Part shown: piece after piece, positions 9,501 to 18,111 of the stretch
Position numbering within the stretch: position 1 is the first letter of the stretch
Layout: every line of letters begins with the position of its first letter
DNA from: Gammaproteobacteria bacterium
GTDB lineage: Bacteria; Pseudomonadota; Gammaproteobacteria; Pseudomonadales; Azotimanducaceae
DNA: 64,000 nt
Direction of reading: 5' to 3'
Assembly (NCBI GenBank): GCA_026707045.1
Contig: JAPOXO010000012.1
Location: forward strand, 1-64,000
Made by a program: the position numbers and the translations under genes
The notes under the pieces: model-generated
Seen by the model: only the letters and a program-made list of their open reading frames with translations
Told to the model about the DNA's origin: nothing
Database searches by the model: none

Positions 9501-10303
9501 GGTTTGTAATTCTCAACGAAGTCAATGACCATCCGATGCTCGAACGTCGCATGGAAGGTTTGGGTTCCGAGCTTGACATGCTGGAGTGGGATGCAAAAGC
9601 GTACTTCGCGCTCGGCGGAGCGATGCATGACGCAGCGATAACCGCCTGGGGCATCAAGGGTTGGTATGACTATATCCGCCCCATCTCTGCGATTAGGGCG
9701 ATGGCGGATCGCGGGCAGAGCAGCGACAGCGAACTGGACTCCTATCACATCGACGGAATTCCGCTTGTCGAAGGATTGATTGAACTGGTTGGTGAAGACG
9801 ATGAATTGGCGGGTGATGAAGACGAGCATGTTGGAAAGATCAAGGTTTACGGATGGAGGGGTCCCGATTACATCGAAGATCCGGAAGTAGACGTCGCAGG
9901 AGTAGGATGGATACTTGCAGAAAACTGGTGGCCGTATCAGCGACCAACCTTCGTAACGCCGCCGTTTGCAGGATTTGTCTCGGGTCATTCGACATATTCG
10001 AGAAGCGCTGCGGAGGTTTTGACCGCGCTCACTGGTTCGGCATACTTTCCTGGCGGAATGAGTCAGTTCGAGATTACTGCTAACGAATTCCTAGTCTTTG
10101 AAGACGGTCCATCAGTAGACATGGTCTTGCAATGGGCTACCTACTATGACGCTGCGGATCAATGCAGTCTGTCTCGAATCTGGGGAGGCATCCATCCGCC
10201 TGCTGACGATATTCCGGGGCGACTAATTGGGATCGACATTGGCAGGGATGCGTTTGACCTTGCACGTCGCTACTTCGCGGGGGAAGTACGAACCGAAGAC
10301 TGA
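6518..10303 (+). CDS. FG-GAP/UnbV propeller fused to vanadium-dependent haloperoxidase-like (PAP2 superfamily) domain
   Basis: A 1261-residue protein. After a hydrophobic N-terminal segment (about residues 35-52, likely secretion signal) come about seven FG-GAP/VCBS calcium loops of the D-x-D-x-D-G type, such as DVDGDGDLDLF, to about residue 465. An ASPIC/UnbV domain follows (about 474-570), as in CRTAC1-like proteins. A small InlB-type Gly-rich repeat domain is at about 564-630. The C-terminal 620 residues carry the three vanadate-pocket motifs of haloperoxidases: KGWYDYIRP (K-x6-RP, about 1046), SGHSTYS (about 1154) and SRIWGGIHPPADD (SR-x5-H, about 1219). Expected activity is halide oxidation by peroxide; an acid phosphatase of the same fold is the alternative. 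The GTG at 6518 has a weak ribosome site, and a TTG near 6587 would start just before the signal segment. The gene stands alone between surface-protein genes. Confidence 0.85.
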   Translation: MNFHLSTGACAGPNQQASNFRNRLLLTVPRCFIFDFLCGLVAVLLVVSSSAQTTRNPHGLRFTEITNAGLDRRVSESAIIEYYSDEQTFSGGVAAADYDQDGDVDLYIVGRPVDPNHLYENQGDGTFVEVGEQMGVNVSHWGSGPAWGDVDGDGDLDLFVGTIERGYYYLFENRVNEEEGKFVDITEESGLIIRSTNTVSALFFDYNVDGCMDLFLAHWGTPFQANVDTETLYRNNCDKTFTSVSVEVGIAENLSDDTRDWSFTPNLTDLDGDGDADLLMTADFGSSHVFRNNGDGTFRRITNKDVIRDQFGMGAAVADFDNDGRMDWFVTSIYNLDYLQGTWFGNRFYLSLGNGHFADATDHAGVDDGGWGWGACAADFDHDGFLDIAHVNGWPMRDAAGKDYTNIPVRLFRHLGTKTPSFEEIAGLTNIRNDGEGRGIACFDADRDGDLDIVIMNMSNDHIVFYRNDMSNDHNYIYVKLEGLTGNKLGVGARIKAITENGSQIRDLGNNNNYLSHNPLEAHFGLGTETYVDIEVLWPDLTTTVLEDAPINDIVTIRQTEEATRLVVNGGSGTGGYEEGDEVEVIAREPQHGYHFSHWTSSGGGSFSDMYSATSLFTMPSSSVSITAHYLPGVGPEDDVSIARRWNEVLLEAIRNDYARPTVHARNLFHVSSAMYDAWTSFADLEQTWLLGASQAGLSCEWESQNDELSAGEISSMREKSMSFAAYRLIIHRFHESIGAAQTLRDASTLMSFLDYDEDNISLDWENGSAAELGNYIADCYIRFGGSDGANEENDYANVAYEPVNPPLQPEFPGNPDIVDLNRWQPLRLEEFIDQAGNPSTEQPDFLSPEWGSVVSFALSEDDLTKYERDDFEYWVFHDPGSPPKIDDLFSDEYKWGFSLVSTWSAHLDPSDEVMIDISPASLGNIQEYPISSEYDTYDQFFDLLEGGDPSQGYTSNPVTGEPYEEQIVPRGDYTRVLAEFWADGPDSETPPGHWFVILNEVNDHPMLERRMEGLGSELDMLEWDAKAYFALGGAMHDAAITAWGIKGWYDYIRPISAIRAMADRGQSSDSELDSYHIDGIPLVEGLIELVGEDDELAGDEDEHVGKIKVYGWRGPDYIEDPEVDVAGVGWILAENWWPYQRPTFVTPPFAGFVSGHSTYSRSAAEVLTALTGSAYFPGGMSQFEITANEFLVFEDGPSVDMVLQWATYYDAADQCSLSRIWGGIHPPADDIPGRLIGIDIGRDAFDLARRYFAGEVRTED

Positions 10304-10493
10304 TATTCCGGTCTGAACGGACCAGAGTAACTTTCGCTTTACTCTAGGTTAGCGATCGGAGGAATTCGCTCCGAATCCTTAGTTGGGTACATTCTCGGCA
10401 GCTCCGAGCTTGAACACGGTTTCCCTACAATTACCACTTGTTAGTAGCGAGTAGCAGGGAGTGCGTGCACTAATCGCAACTCGGAAACATCCC

Positions 10494-11294
10494 ATGAGCA
10501 AACCGATTCTCAAAGCTTCTTTTTCAGCTGTCAAGTACCTCCTGATTACATCAATTGCATTGACTCTACAACCAGTTTGGGCAGACGATTACTACCTTCG
10601 ACTTGGTCTTGGCCTTGACCGTCCATCGGATGCGATTTTTTCTGATCGAAACTGTCTCAATCTCTTCCCATGGGCTTTGTACGGGTGTGGGGAGGGTCCG
10701 GATGGGTTTCCGTACAGATCAGTGGGCGAGTTCGAGCAATCTAGGACATTTCAGTTTGGATTGGGATACTCGCCCACCCAGAAGTTTCGTGTAGAACTGT
10801 TGGCTGAACGTCGGAACGAGTTCGAATTTGTGGGTCGAGCCAACTTCTTGGCGACGGAGGCTCTTCAGGATGTAGCTACACCCGTTGAATCGACTACTGG
10901 ACTATTGATTGCCTATCGAGAAGTCGCCAATTGGAACATTGGTCCCCTTGGGGACCTATCTCCGTATGCTGGACTGGGTTTTGGATTCGTGCGAAACACG
11001 ACCGCTGAGACTCGCATGGACTTTCCATTCACAATCACAACATTGCCCGAAGGCTCAACCTTGGACTTGGCGGGTCTCGTTGCAGTGGGAATCTCTTCTT
11101 CGCTGGGCACTCAAAGGCTAAATATGGATTTCGAGCTGCGATATACGTATTTGGGTGAAGTTGAATCGGGGCGTGATGTCGGTTACGTGACCTGGAGGAA
11201 TGGAAGACGAGACCCGCTAGCTCTTGACTTGGACCTAACTCAATCGCGGCTGAAGCGGTTGGCAATAAATGTCTCGATTCGCTTTTCGTTGTAA
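10494..11294 (+). CDS. Small outer-membrane beta-barrel protein, hypothetical
   Basis: 266 residues from ATG 10494; an in-frame GTG at 10461 lies against AGGGA with no spacing, so the ATG was preferred. Residues 1-30 are a clear signal peptide ending PVWA before DDYY. The mature part alternates polar and hydrophobic residues in many strands (YYLRLGLGLD; FQFGLGYSP; PYAGLGFGFV) and ends in the aromatic RLAINVSIRFSL, as outer-membrane barrels do. The size fits an 8-stranded OmpA/OmpW-like porin. One Cys pair (about residues 50-65, in an external loop) may form a disulfide. The substrate is unknown. It may follow the haloperoxidase gene, 190 bases upstream on the same strand. Confidence 0.65.
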   Translation: MSKPILKASFSAVKYLLITSIALTLQPVWADDYYLRLGLGLDRPSDAIFSDRNCLNLFPWALYGCGEGPDGFPYRSVGEFEQSRTFQFGLGYSPTQKFRVELLAERRNEFEFVGRANFLATEALQDVATPVESTTGLLIAYREVANWNIGPLGDLSPYAGLGFGFVRNTTAETRMDFPFTITTLPEGSTLDLAGLVAVGISSSLGTQRLNMDFELRYTYLGEVESGRDVGYVTWRNGRRDPLALDLDLTQSRLKRLAINVSIRFSL

Positions 11295-11449
11295 CTGAAC
11301 TCAACCCGCCCATCGACTGTGCTCTTTCAGGCAAATTGGCGTTTTATAGTCATCGGACGGAATCCGTTTTGGCTCCTCAATGAAACGAGGTTTGTGTTAG
11401 ATTGTTAGATTAGCTGCGACAGTGCCATATTTACGCAAGAAAACCGAAT

Positions 11450-11929
11450 ATGAAGAGAAGAACTAGAAATTTTCTGGTATCTACCAGCGTTATCGTGGTG
11501 ATTCTTGTCGGTGCACTACTGTACGACTCTTTCTACGTTATTGAAGAGGGTCATGAGGGTATTCTGCTTCGATTCGGTGAAGTGATCACTAAGGATGAAA
11601 GCATTCCTCCAGGTCTTCACAGAAAGATGCCGATTTCGGATGATGTGAAACAGTTCAAGACTGATGCGCAGCTCTACGAGTTCTCACAGGCGATTAACGG
11701 TTCCCAAGTCCTGACTGTTTCGGTCAAATGGAGGGTAACGAATCCATATGTTTTCTACGTGGCAACAGCAGGTGACATTGAGACTGCTCAATTGCGCTTA
11801 CAGGCGCGGATTTTCAGATCCTTTCAGGAATCTCGCCAGATTCCATTAGCAGACTTGAGTGAGACTCTTGAGAACCACTTTGGAATTGTTATAGTCGAAC
11901 TCTTGTCTGAGGTGCAAGATTCATCTTGA
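11450..11929 (+). CDS. Shortened HflC-like SPFH/band 7 membrane protein
   Basis: 159 residues. The N-terminus is basic and followed by one transmembrane helix (about 9-27, VSTSVIVVILVGALLY). The next part matches the start of HflC: an EEGHEGILLRFGEV block, then PGLHRKMP and the SPFH core with VKWRVTNPYVFY. HflC is normally about 300 residues and continues into a coiled coil; this protein stops right after the SPFH beta/alpha core, with no continuation visible in other frames downstream. HflC partners with HflK to regulate FtsH in the inner membrane; no hflK lies here, so this is a stand-alone, shortened paralogue. It may be a functional small stomatin-like protein or a decayed copy. It is convergent with the small gene at 11961. 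Confidence 0.7.
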   Translation: MKRRTRNFLVSTSVIVVILVGALLYDSFYVIEEGHEGILLRFGEVITKDESIPPGLHRKMPISDDVKQFKTDAQLYEFSQAINGSQVLTVSVKWRVTNPYVFYVATAGDIETAQLRLQARIFRSFQESRQIPLADLSETLENHFGIVIVELLSEVQDSS

Positions 11930-11960
11930 AACCTTCAACGCGACCCAATCTCTGCAAGAG

Positions 11961-12131
11961 TTACATAATCGGCAACGGATAGAAGAACTCAATAGTCCTG
12001 ACGACAACCAAAAGACTTAGGCTTGTCAAACCCACGTATCCCAAGGTTTTCTTTGGATTTTCATTGTTGCTTGTCCAAACCCAATAGCCAAAAACCAACA
12101 GCGTGGCCAAGATCCAGACCGTCATTATCAT
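11961..12131 (-). CDS. 56-residue two-helix membrane protein, hypothetical
   Basis: A minus-strand ORF starts at ATG 12131 (an alternative ATG two codons in, at 12125) and stops with TAA at 11963-11961. It has two hydrophobic segments, about residues 4-19 (TVWILATLLVFGYWVW) and about 30-45 (LGYVGLTSLSLLVVVR), joined by a polar SNNENPKK loop, with a Pro-containing tail. A weak AGAG stands upstream. It begins 78 bases after the giant gene at 12210-17870 ends, on the same strand, so it may be the last gene of that transcript. It resembles no family I can name. Confidence 0.5.
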   Translation of the reverse strand: MIMTVWILATLLVFGYWVWTSNNENPKKTLGYVGLTSLSLLVVVRTIEFFYPLPIM

Positions 12132-12209
12132 AGGATTATCTCTTTAGTTTAAACGTGCCGGCTTTGCAGATCGAGTTTTCGATCACAACACGTACACGTT
12201 GGCCTACAT

Positions 12210-15200
12210 TCAAAATCTAACCGATCCAGTTAGCAACAGTTCTCGGTTCGAGTCTCCAAGGTGCTGTGCTTGCTCAGAAAACTCAATACTTAGAACTCCG
12301 CTTCGATGAGAGAATAGCCCCATTTCAGCTTGTGCTCCAATAGATTTTCGAGCGCCAAATTCGTCGGTGAAGTAGCTCAACTGAGGTTCAAACTTGAGTC
12401 GATCACCAAGCACATAGGATCCATGACCTATTCTTGCCAAAAGGGACCTTCGATCGTTGCATGAAGAATCGAAACTAGTTGAAGGTGTTAGAGTCGCAGA
12501 GCGCATCCACTCAAACTCTCCAATTCGTGATACGCATCCATTCGACGGACGCAGTTCGAGATTCCAACCCAGTTGATCGTTCATAGGATCGTAGGTCGCA
12601 GAGACACTCCAGCCGTTTTCCTTAACACTAGCATAGTCACGGAGCGTGAAGCGAGTTCCGCGAACCTCAAGCTGAATAGCTGCGGTAGCAAAGCGCATAC
12701 CTCCGCGCATTTCCAATCCTTCGCCACGAATTTCGTCGCCTTGTTCGTAGCGAATGCCAAGCTGGCCAAATGGTTTGACTTGGAGCCAATCTCCAATTCG
12801 CTTGGACAGAGATCCGTCCAAAGCCAATCGAAATTGTCGTGCGGAAGCGTTCAATCCGCTCGTAGCATCAGTTGCTTTTGAACTGAGGTTGATTCCACTT
12901 CCATCTGTTCGAACTGAGAGTCTGAACGTATCTGTGGTTGCCAAATTGTGACTCGCTCCTATTGAAGCCAGGTTCATTTTGAGCGGGCTATTACTGACTA
13001 GTTCATTGTCAGAGAAAACCGAGGACTCTCCACGGCCGTAACCCAAGCTTGCCCACACTGTCAAGCGCGAATTGAGTTTCTTCGAAAGATAGGGAATAAC
13101 GGATCGAAGAGTCGTTCGTAGATCTTCCCGCACAGTACCCCAGGAATACGAACTCTCATTGTCGCTGCTCATAAATGAAAATCCCATAGTGGTCTGGAAG
13201 GAATGCAAATCGGCACCCAAAAAGCGAGTTTCGGCTTGGCCGTTAAATCCTTCGCCCGCGAAACTTGACAAATCCGTCTTGCTCCACACACTTACAGAAT
13301 GGATCAATGAGTCTCGAGAGTTTGGTCGATCGGTGTTATTTGCAAGTCCAGAACCTACTGGAGAGCGAAGAAAGCTGTCCAAACTCGAACGGGACGCATT
13401 CCAATCAAAATACGACGGTGAAATCGTCGATTCGTCCGTAAACGGTGCTTCTATTGCGTTTTGGCTGTTTCGTTGTCCAAATCGACTCCAAATGTTGCGC
13501 AACTTGAGCTGCGATTCATTCCGATCAAGATAAGCTCTGTCGCCAATTGCGGTGGTAACGCTGGTCAGAAGGGAACGACCGTAACCAGCAAGTGCTGCTT
13601 GTGCGACGGTCATAAGCTCCTCGTCGCTCACAACAATGTTGAACTGCTTTTGAGCGCTATTTCCATTGGGATCTGTTGCTACTATGACGACCGATCCTTC
13701 ACCTCGCTGGATGGGGGCTAGAAGAAGTAACTCATTAGTGAGAGAGATCTCTACTGTGTCGTTCGAACTAGCTCTCTTGGAATGGAAAGCTAAAGGATCC
13801 CCGTCAGCGTCGCTAAAGCTATCGAACATATTGAGCGACAGGCTAGCCCCACCATATTGGAGAGTAACTGTGGCTACAGATTGATTCGCCACTGGTGTTG
13901 TTTTGACGGTGACCTTGAAGGTATCCGTAGCGGACTCTCCCGACGGATCGGTAGCTTCCACTGTAATTGTCGCGGTTCCAGCAGATTCTCCGTGGACAGT
14001 AAGAACGTTCGAATCGGAAACGTCCGCTGTGGCTACGTCGGTGTCGTCAGTCTCGGCTGTAAAAGTGAGTTCGTCTCTCTCGGCATCGGTAAAGACATCT
14101 TCTAGATCTGCTTCAAAGTCTTCGTCCACATGAATTGTTTGATCTGCAATCGGCGTATCGACTTGAGGTGCGGTATTTATTTCCTCATCAATGATCGCAA
14201 CATGAAAGTCGGTTTCCGCAGTTTGGTGGACGTCATCCTCGGCAGTTACCGTGATGATGAAGTCCCCGCGTTTTAGCGGATAGATTCGAATGACCGTGTT
14301 GTTTTCGCGCAGCACAACGTCGGCATATTCTTCGGTGGAGGGCTCGACGCTGACCTCCAGTTCATCTGGCTTCTCGTCGTCGAAAAGGTCTTCAATGTCG
14401 ACGTCATAACGAACATGTGAAGACAAAGAGATCTCGATGTCATCCAATTGTCGCGTCACTAGCGGGGGATCATTGGCTTCAAGAACAGTGATCTCGAATT
14501 CATCACTAATCGACTCACCTAATGTGTCAGTAGCGGTGACGGTACAAATAGTTTGACCCTCAGCCATACCCGTCACCTGGAGTGTCTCGTTGTCAAGGAT
14601 GGAGGCTTCCGCAACGTCCTCGTTATCAAGCGCTACTGCAAATTGGAGTTCGTCTCCTTCATCTTGGAAGTGTGAAGACAGCAGGATGTCCGTTACCCGA
14701 CCTATTCGCGTGTCCACATCTTCAATATCCAGTGCCAGAGTCGGAGGTTCGTTGATATTGACGTTTACGGTCAACCGTGCTTTTGCGACATTCTCAGCTG
14801 CATCCGTGACGGTAATCGTGATGCGTACCGTCCCTTCGGATTCGCCGCTGATGGTCAAGTCACTGCCTGACACCTCGGCCGTTGCAATGGATGTATCGGC
14901 AGACTCTGCCTTGTACGTATGAATGTCTTCGGGTTCGTCGTTGAATAACGAATCCAAGTCCAGTTCTTTTTCTACTCCTACACTGATATCCATGTCTTCC
15001 AACTGTTCGGCAAGAGTCGGTGCAAGGTTCTCGTTCACGGTCACTTGGAACGACTTGCTTGCTCGCAGAGGCGGATCTCCGCTGTCCGAAGCCTCGACAG
15101 AGATCGTGGTTTCTCCTTCCTCTACTCCTTCAACAATCACGTAGCCGTCCTCATCGATTTCTGCTGTAGCGGTACTAGTTCGGCTGCTCGATGCTTCAAT

Positions 15201-17870
15201 GGAGAGAACATCGTCGATATCAGGGTCCGTAAAGTGTTCGCTGCCAAGTAGCTCTTCCGATAGTCCCAATCCGACGAGAATTTCCACATCCGCAATTACC
15301 TCGGCTGTTGGAACTGGAGCTTCATTGACATCGTTGACATTAATCGTGATTTTCTCGGTGTCGTATCCTCCAAATTGATCTTCGACGTATAGCTTCAGTT
15401 CGTACTCAGCTTTCGTTTCGAAATCCAGCTGGTCGGCAATCGCTATGTGTCCTGTGGTGGAATCTGCCACGAAGGGCTGATCGTCCTCGTCCAGTCGGAA
15501 GTAGATGTCGTCGTCGTCCGAGTCGTAGGCGTAGGGCGTCTTCGTAAAGTAGTCGCCTACTGAAATATCTTCATCGAGGTCGTAGGTCTTGGTTACTCTC
15601 TCAAACCTTGGGGCGTTGTTGTCTCGTTTGACATGTACATCGAACGTCTCGCGAACAGTGTCTCCATCTTCATTTTCTGCCGTGACCACGACAAAGGTTG
15701 TTGCGCGGTTTCCGTCAAAGAGATCGACAGGAGTCAATGTCAGTTCGCCATCGTATTCCGAAGCTTCAACAACATAGCTATTTCCCGACCGCACCTCGTA
15801 GGTCAAGCTGTCCGACTGTCCAGCTTTGGTATGGTCGAAGTAGTCCTTGAGCTGTACGGTTTCAGGCTCGTCGTCAACAAGGATGTGAGCATCCGGCATT
15901 GGATAGCTGAAGAGTCCAGAATGAACGTTGTCGGTAGTCAATTCGAAAGCGAGTGTGTCTGCGAACCCGGAGAGATCCGTCGCAATCAAATCGAACCGAT
16001 AGGTTGAGTCACCTTGGACACGCTCGAGTGAGCGCACGGACTTCACTCGAATTCGATGGGAATTCCTAATGGTCCCCTCAGTTGAATTTGATCCCTCTAA
16101 TTTGCAGCTAGCAGTTAGATAGGGTTTGTCGGGATAGACGAGCTCAAAATGCAATCGATCCCGTCCGGCTAGAGTGAAACAAATTCTGTCGTTGCTTGGC
16201 AGTGGATCCAACGCGGTGAAGATCATGTCGAACGATGTGTCCGAACCAGCGTCGTATGAGTCGAGATACGCTGAGTTCTCAGAGGCATTGACAAGTCTGC
16301 CGCCGAGAATGTTGGGTTCGATATTGTTTCCGAAGACGATGGATACCGTCGCATTCGCACTCGCTGAGCCAGGATCGTCTTCGATATCCTCCGTTGCAGT
16401 TACTTCAATCTCAACTTCCTGCACTGTGCGCAATCCCGCCACGCTCTTGCGTCGAACTTGAACATGAGGCAGTCCGCAGTCAGAGCCTCCAGATGTCGAA
16501 ACACTTACAGTTGCGTACTCCTCGCCGGAAGTGATCTCAGCGCTGTAGCAAAGGGGGTCGTCTTCTTCATCAACAAACCAGTTGCGCACATGAAAATTCA
16601 CCCAGTTTTCGTCGAAGCCCATGTTTTGATGCGCAACGACTTCTGTGTCATCGGGATCGCCTTCTCCGAGAGTAGGTCCTTCATCCACATCAAGGACATC
16701 AATCGTTATAACGAGAGTGTTGGATGGATCTCCGACCGAGTCAACCGCTGTTACGTGAAGTATGTGTTGGGTTGCAGTCTCATAGTCCAGCTCTTCTCCT
16801 TCTATAACGCTAATTACTCCGGATTGCTCACCAATTTCAAACACCGCCTCTTCGGGCTCGACCGTTTCCATGTTGTAGGTAACGCTGTGGTTTTCGGCGT
16901 CGGTAAGCTGAAAATTGCCGTCCACATAAATGACGTCTGGACTGTCCTCCGGCATTTCGTAAGTAACGGCTGTAACTCCAAAGACTGGGGGTCTGTTCTT
17001 GATCACGGTAAAGACGATGTCGCGCTTCACCTGCACTGAAGTATCTTCTTTGTACGTTGCCGTCACCGTCACGGTCGCCTCGGTCCGTTCTGAGTCCCGA
17101 TAGGTTCCAACCAGTCGAAGCAGGTCGTCTTCGACTAATGAGTCGAAATCGATCACAATGATCGTCCGCACCGCGTTTCGTGGACTTACGGAAGCTGTGT
17201 AGCTCCAGCGATGGGGATTTGATGCTTCCGAGTCAATTCCGCGTTCCCTCAAGAACGTAAACAGCGCGATCTCGGACATGGTTGAAGCTGTGGAGTTGTC
17301 ACTTATAAGCCGTACAAAAGGCATGCGTTGCTGTCGTTCGCTACCCGCTAGAAGGTCTTCGGGCAGCTCGAAATGTGCATGGGTTTGTCGATTTGTAGCA
17401 GAGGATGCGGCTCCAAAACCGTAGTCGGTTTCTATAGTTGTGGTGCCGGACTCATAGACAACGCCGTGGGCTTCTAAAGTCAAAGCATAGGAGGTGTTGG
17501 CAGCTAGCCCCATTACGGTTGCTTCGCATGTAATTGGATACGTCGACGTGTCGTCGCAATTTGTTGAATTGACATCTACATCGACAGAGCTCGTCTCGTC
17601 AGAACCTGATTCTTGCCATGTGATGCGAGTCTCGGAAACTTCCTGATCAGCAACACTGGTGTTTGTGTCGACCGACCACCGTAAAAACACCGAGGTCGAG
17701 GACTCGACAATTGCGAGATCAACAGTTGGCGCGGGTGGAGCGTTTGCGTCCTGTGCTTCAACGTATAGACCGGTAACTACTCCGGCGAGGAGCAACAATT
17801 TTGAACAGGCGCGTGAGCTCCTTGAATTGGTTAGGCTCCAAGTATTCACTACATGTCGAGCTCTGTTCAT
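12210..17870 (-). CDS. Giant cadherin/Ig-like repeat protein with C-terminal outer-membrane beta-barrel (autotransporter-like)
   Basis: 1886 residues. A signal region (about 15-40, ending VEAQ) is followed by an FN3-like domain with a Cys pair (about 45-150). Cadherin-like domains occur at about 295-395 and 757-855 (the latter ends INVNDVNEAP), with other beta domains between. A run of about six Ig-like units of 85-95 residues fills about 860-1415, each carrying a TITV(E/T)ATD-like strand. A helical linker (LMTVAQAALAGYGRSLLTSV, about 1415-1460) leads to a strand-rich domain of about 360 residues that ends in the aromatic GSVRF. That order (passenger, helix, barrel, terminal Phe) is autotransporter-like, so self-export to the surface is inferred. 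It diverges from yejA across a 241-bp spacer. Confidence 0.85.
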   Translation of the reverse strand: MNRARHVVNTWSLTNSRSSRACSKLLLLAGVVTGLYVEAQDANAPPAPTVDLAIVESSTSVFLRWSVDTNTSVADQEVSETRITWQESGSDETSSVDVDVNSTNCDDTSTYPITCEATVMGLAANTSYALTLEAHGVVYESGTTTIETDYGFGAASSATNRQTHAHFELPEDLLAGSERQQRMPFVRLISDNSTASTMSEIALFTFLRERGIDSEASNPHRWSYTASVSPRNAVRTIIVIDFDSLVEDDLLRLVGTYRDSERTEATVTVTATYKEDTSVQVKRDIVFTVIKNRPPVFGVTAVTYEMPEDSPDVIYVDGNFQLTDAENHSVTYNMETVEPEEAVFEIGEQSGVISVIEGEELDYETATQHILHVTAVDSVGDPSNTLVITIDVLDVDEGPTLGEGDPDDTEVVAHQNMGFDENWVNFHVRNWFVDEEDDPLCYSAEITSGEEYATVSVSTSGGSDCGLPHVQVRRKSVAGLRTVQEVEIEVTATEDIEDDPGSASANATVSIVFGNNIEPNILGGRLVNASENSAYLDSYDAGSDTSFDMIFTALDPLPSNDRICFTLAGRDRLHFELVYPDKPYLTASCKLEGSNSTEGTIRNSHRIRVKSVRSLERVQGDSTYRFDLIATDLSGFADTLAFELTTDNVHSGLFSYPMPDAHILVDDEPETVQLKDYFDHTKAGQSDSLTYEVRSGNSYVVEASEYDGELTLTPVDLFDGNRATTFVVVTAENEDGDTVRETFDVHVKRDNNAPRFERVTKTYDLDEDISVGDYFTKTPYAYDSDDDDIYFRLDEDDQPFVADSTTGHIAIADQLDFETKAEYELKLYVEDQFGGYDTEKITINVNDVNEAPVPTAEVIADVEILVGLGLSEELLGSEHFTDPDIDDVLSIEASSSRTSTATAEIDEDGYVIVEGVEEGETTISVEASDSGDPPLRASKSFQVTVNENLAPTLAEQLEDMDISVGVEKELDLDSLFNDEPEDIHTYKAESADTSIATAEVSGSDLTISGESEGTVRITITVTDAAENVAKARLTVNVNINEPPTLALDIEDVDTRIGRVTDILLSSHFQDEGDELQFAVALDNEDVAEASILDNETLQVTGMAEGQTICTVTATDTLGESISDEFEITVLEANDPPLVTRQLDDIEISLSSHVRYDVDIEDLFDDEKPDELEVSVEPSTEEYADVVLRENNTVIRIYPLKRGDFIITVTAEDDVHQTAETDFHVAIIDEEINTAPQVDTPIADQTIHVDEDFEADLEDVFTDAERDELTFTAETDDTDVATADVSDSNVLTVHGESAGTATITVEATDPSGESATDTFKVTVKTTPVANQSVATVTLQYGGASLSLNMFDSFSDADGDPLAFHSKRASSNDTVEISLTNELLLLAPIQRGEGSVVIVATDPNGNSAQKQFNIVVSDEELMTVAQAALAGYGRSLLTSVTTAIGDRAYLDRNESQLKLRNIWSRFGQRNSQNAIEAPFTDESTISPSYFDWNASRSSLDSFLRSPVGSGLANNTDRPNSRDSLIHSVSVWSKTDLSSFAGEGFNGQAETRFLGADLHSFQTTMGFSFMSSDNESSYSWGTVREDLRTTLRSVIPYLSKKLNSRLTVWASLGYGRGESSVFSDNELVSNSPLKMNLASIGASHNLATTDTFRLSVRTDGSGINLSSKATDATSGLNASARQFRLALDGSLSKRIGDWLQVKPFGQLGIRYEQGDEIRGEGLEMRGGMRFATAAIQLEVRGTRFTLRDYASVKENGWSVSATYDPMNDQLGWNLELRPSNGCVSRIGEFEWMRSATLTPSTSFDSSCNDRRSLLARIGHGSYVLGDRLKFEPQLSYFTDEFGARKSIGAQAEMGLFSHRSGVLSIEFSEQAQHLGDSNRELLLTGSVRF

Positions 17871-18111
17871 TGTCGTATGAAGACAGCTTCTAGTTTATTC
17901 GACTGCAACATTCGTGTGACTTGAAAGGGCCCTGCAATGCGACGCGATACCATTTTCATAATGTTTCTTCCTGCTCTGTACCCTCCGGCCAGATTAGACA
18001 AAAAAGCTTGGTAATTGTTGCGGAATTTGCATCGTCAGGCGAAGCCTTTTGCCAAAGATTCGCGGTCACTTGTCGTGTAACATGAACTTGAGGACCATAA
18101 AGGAGAATCGT

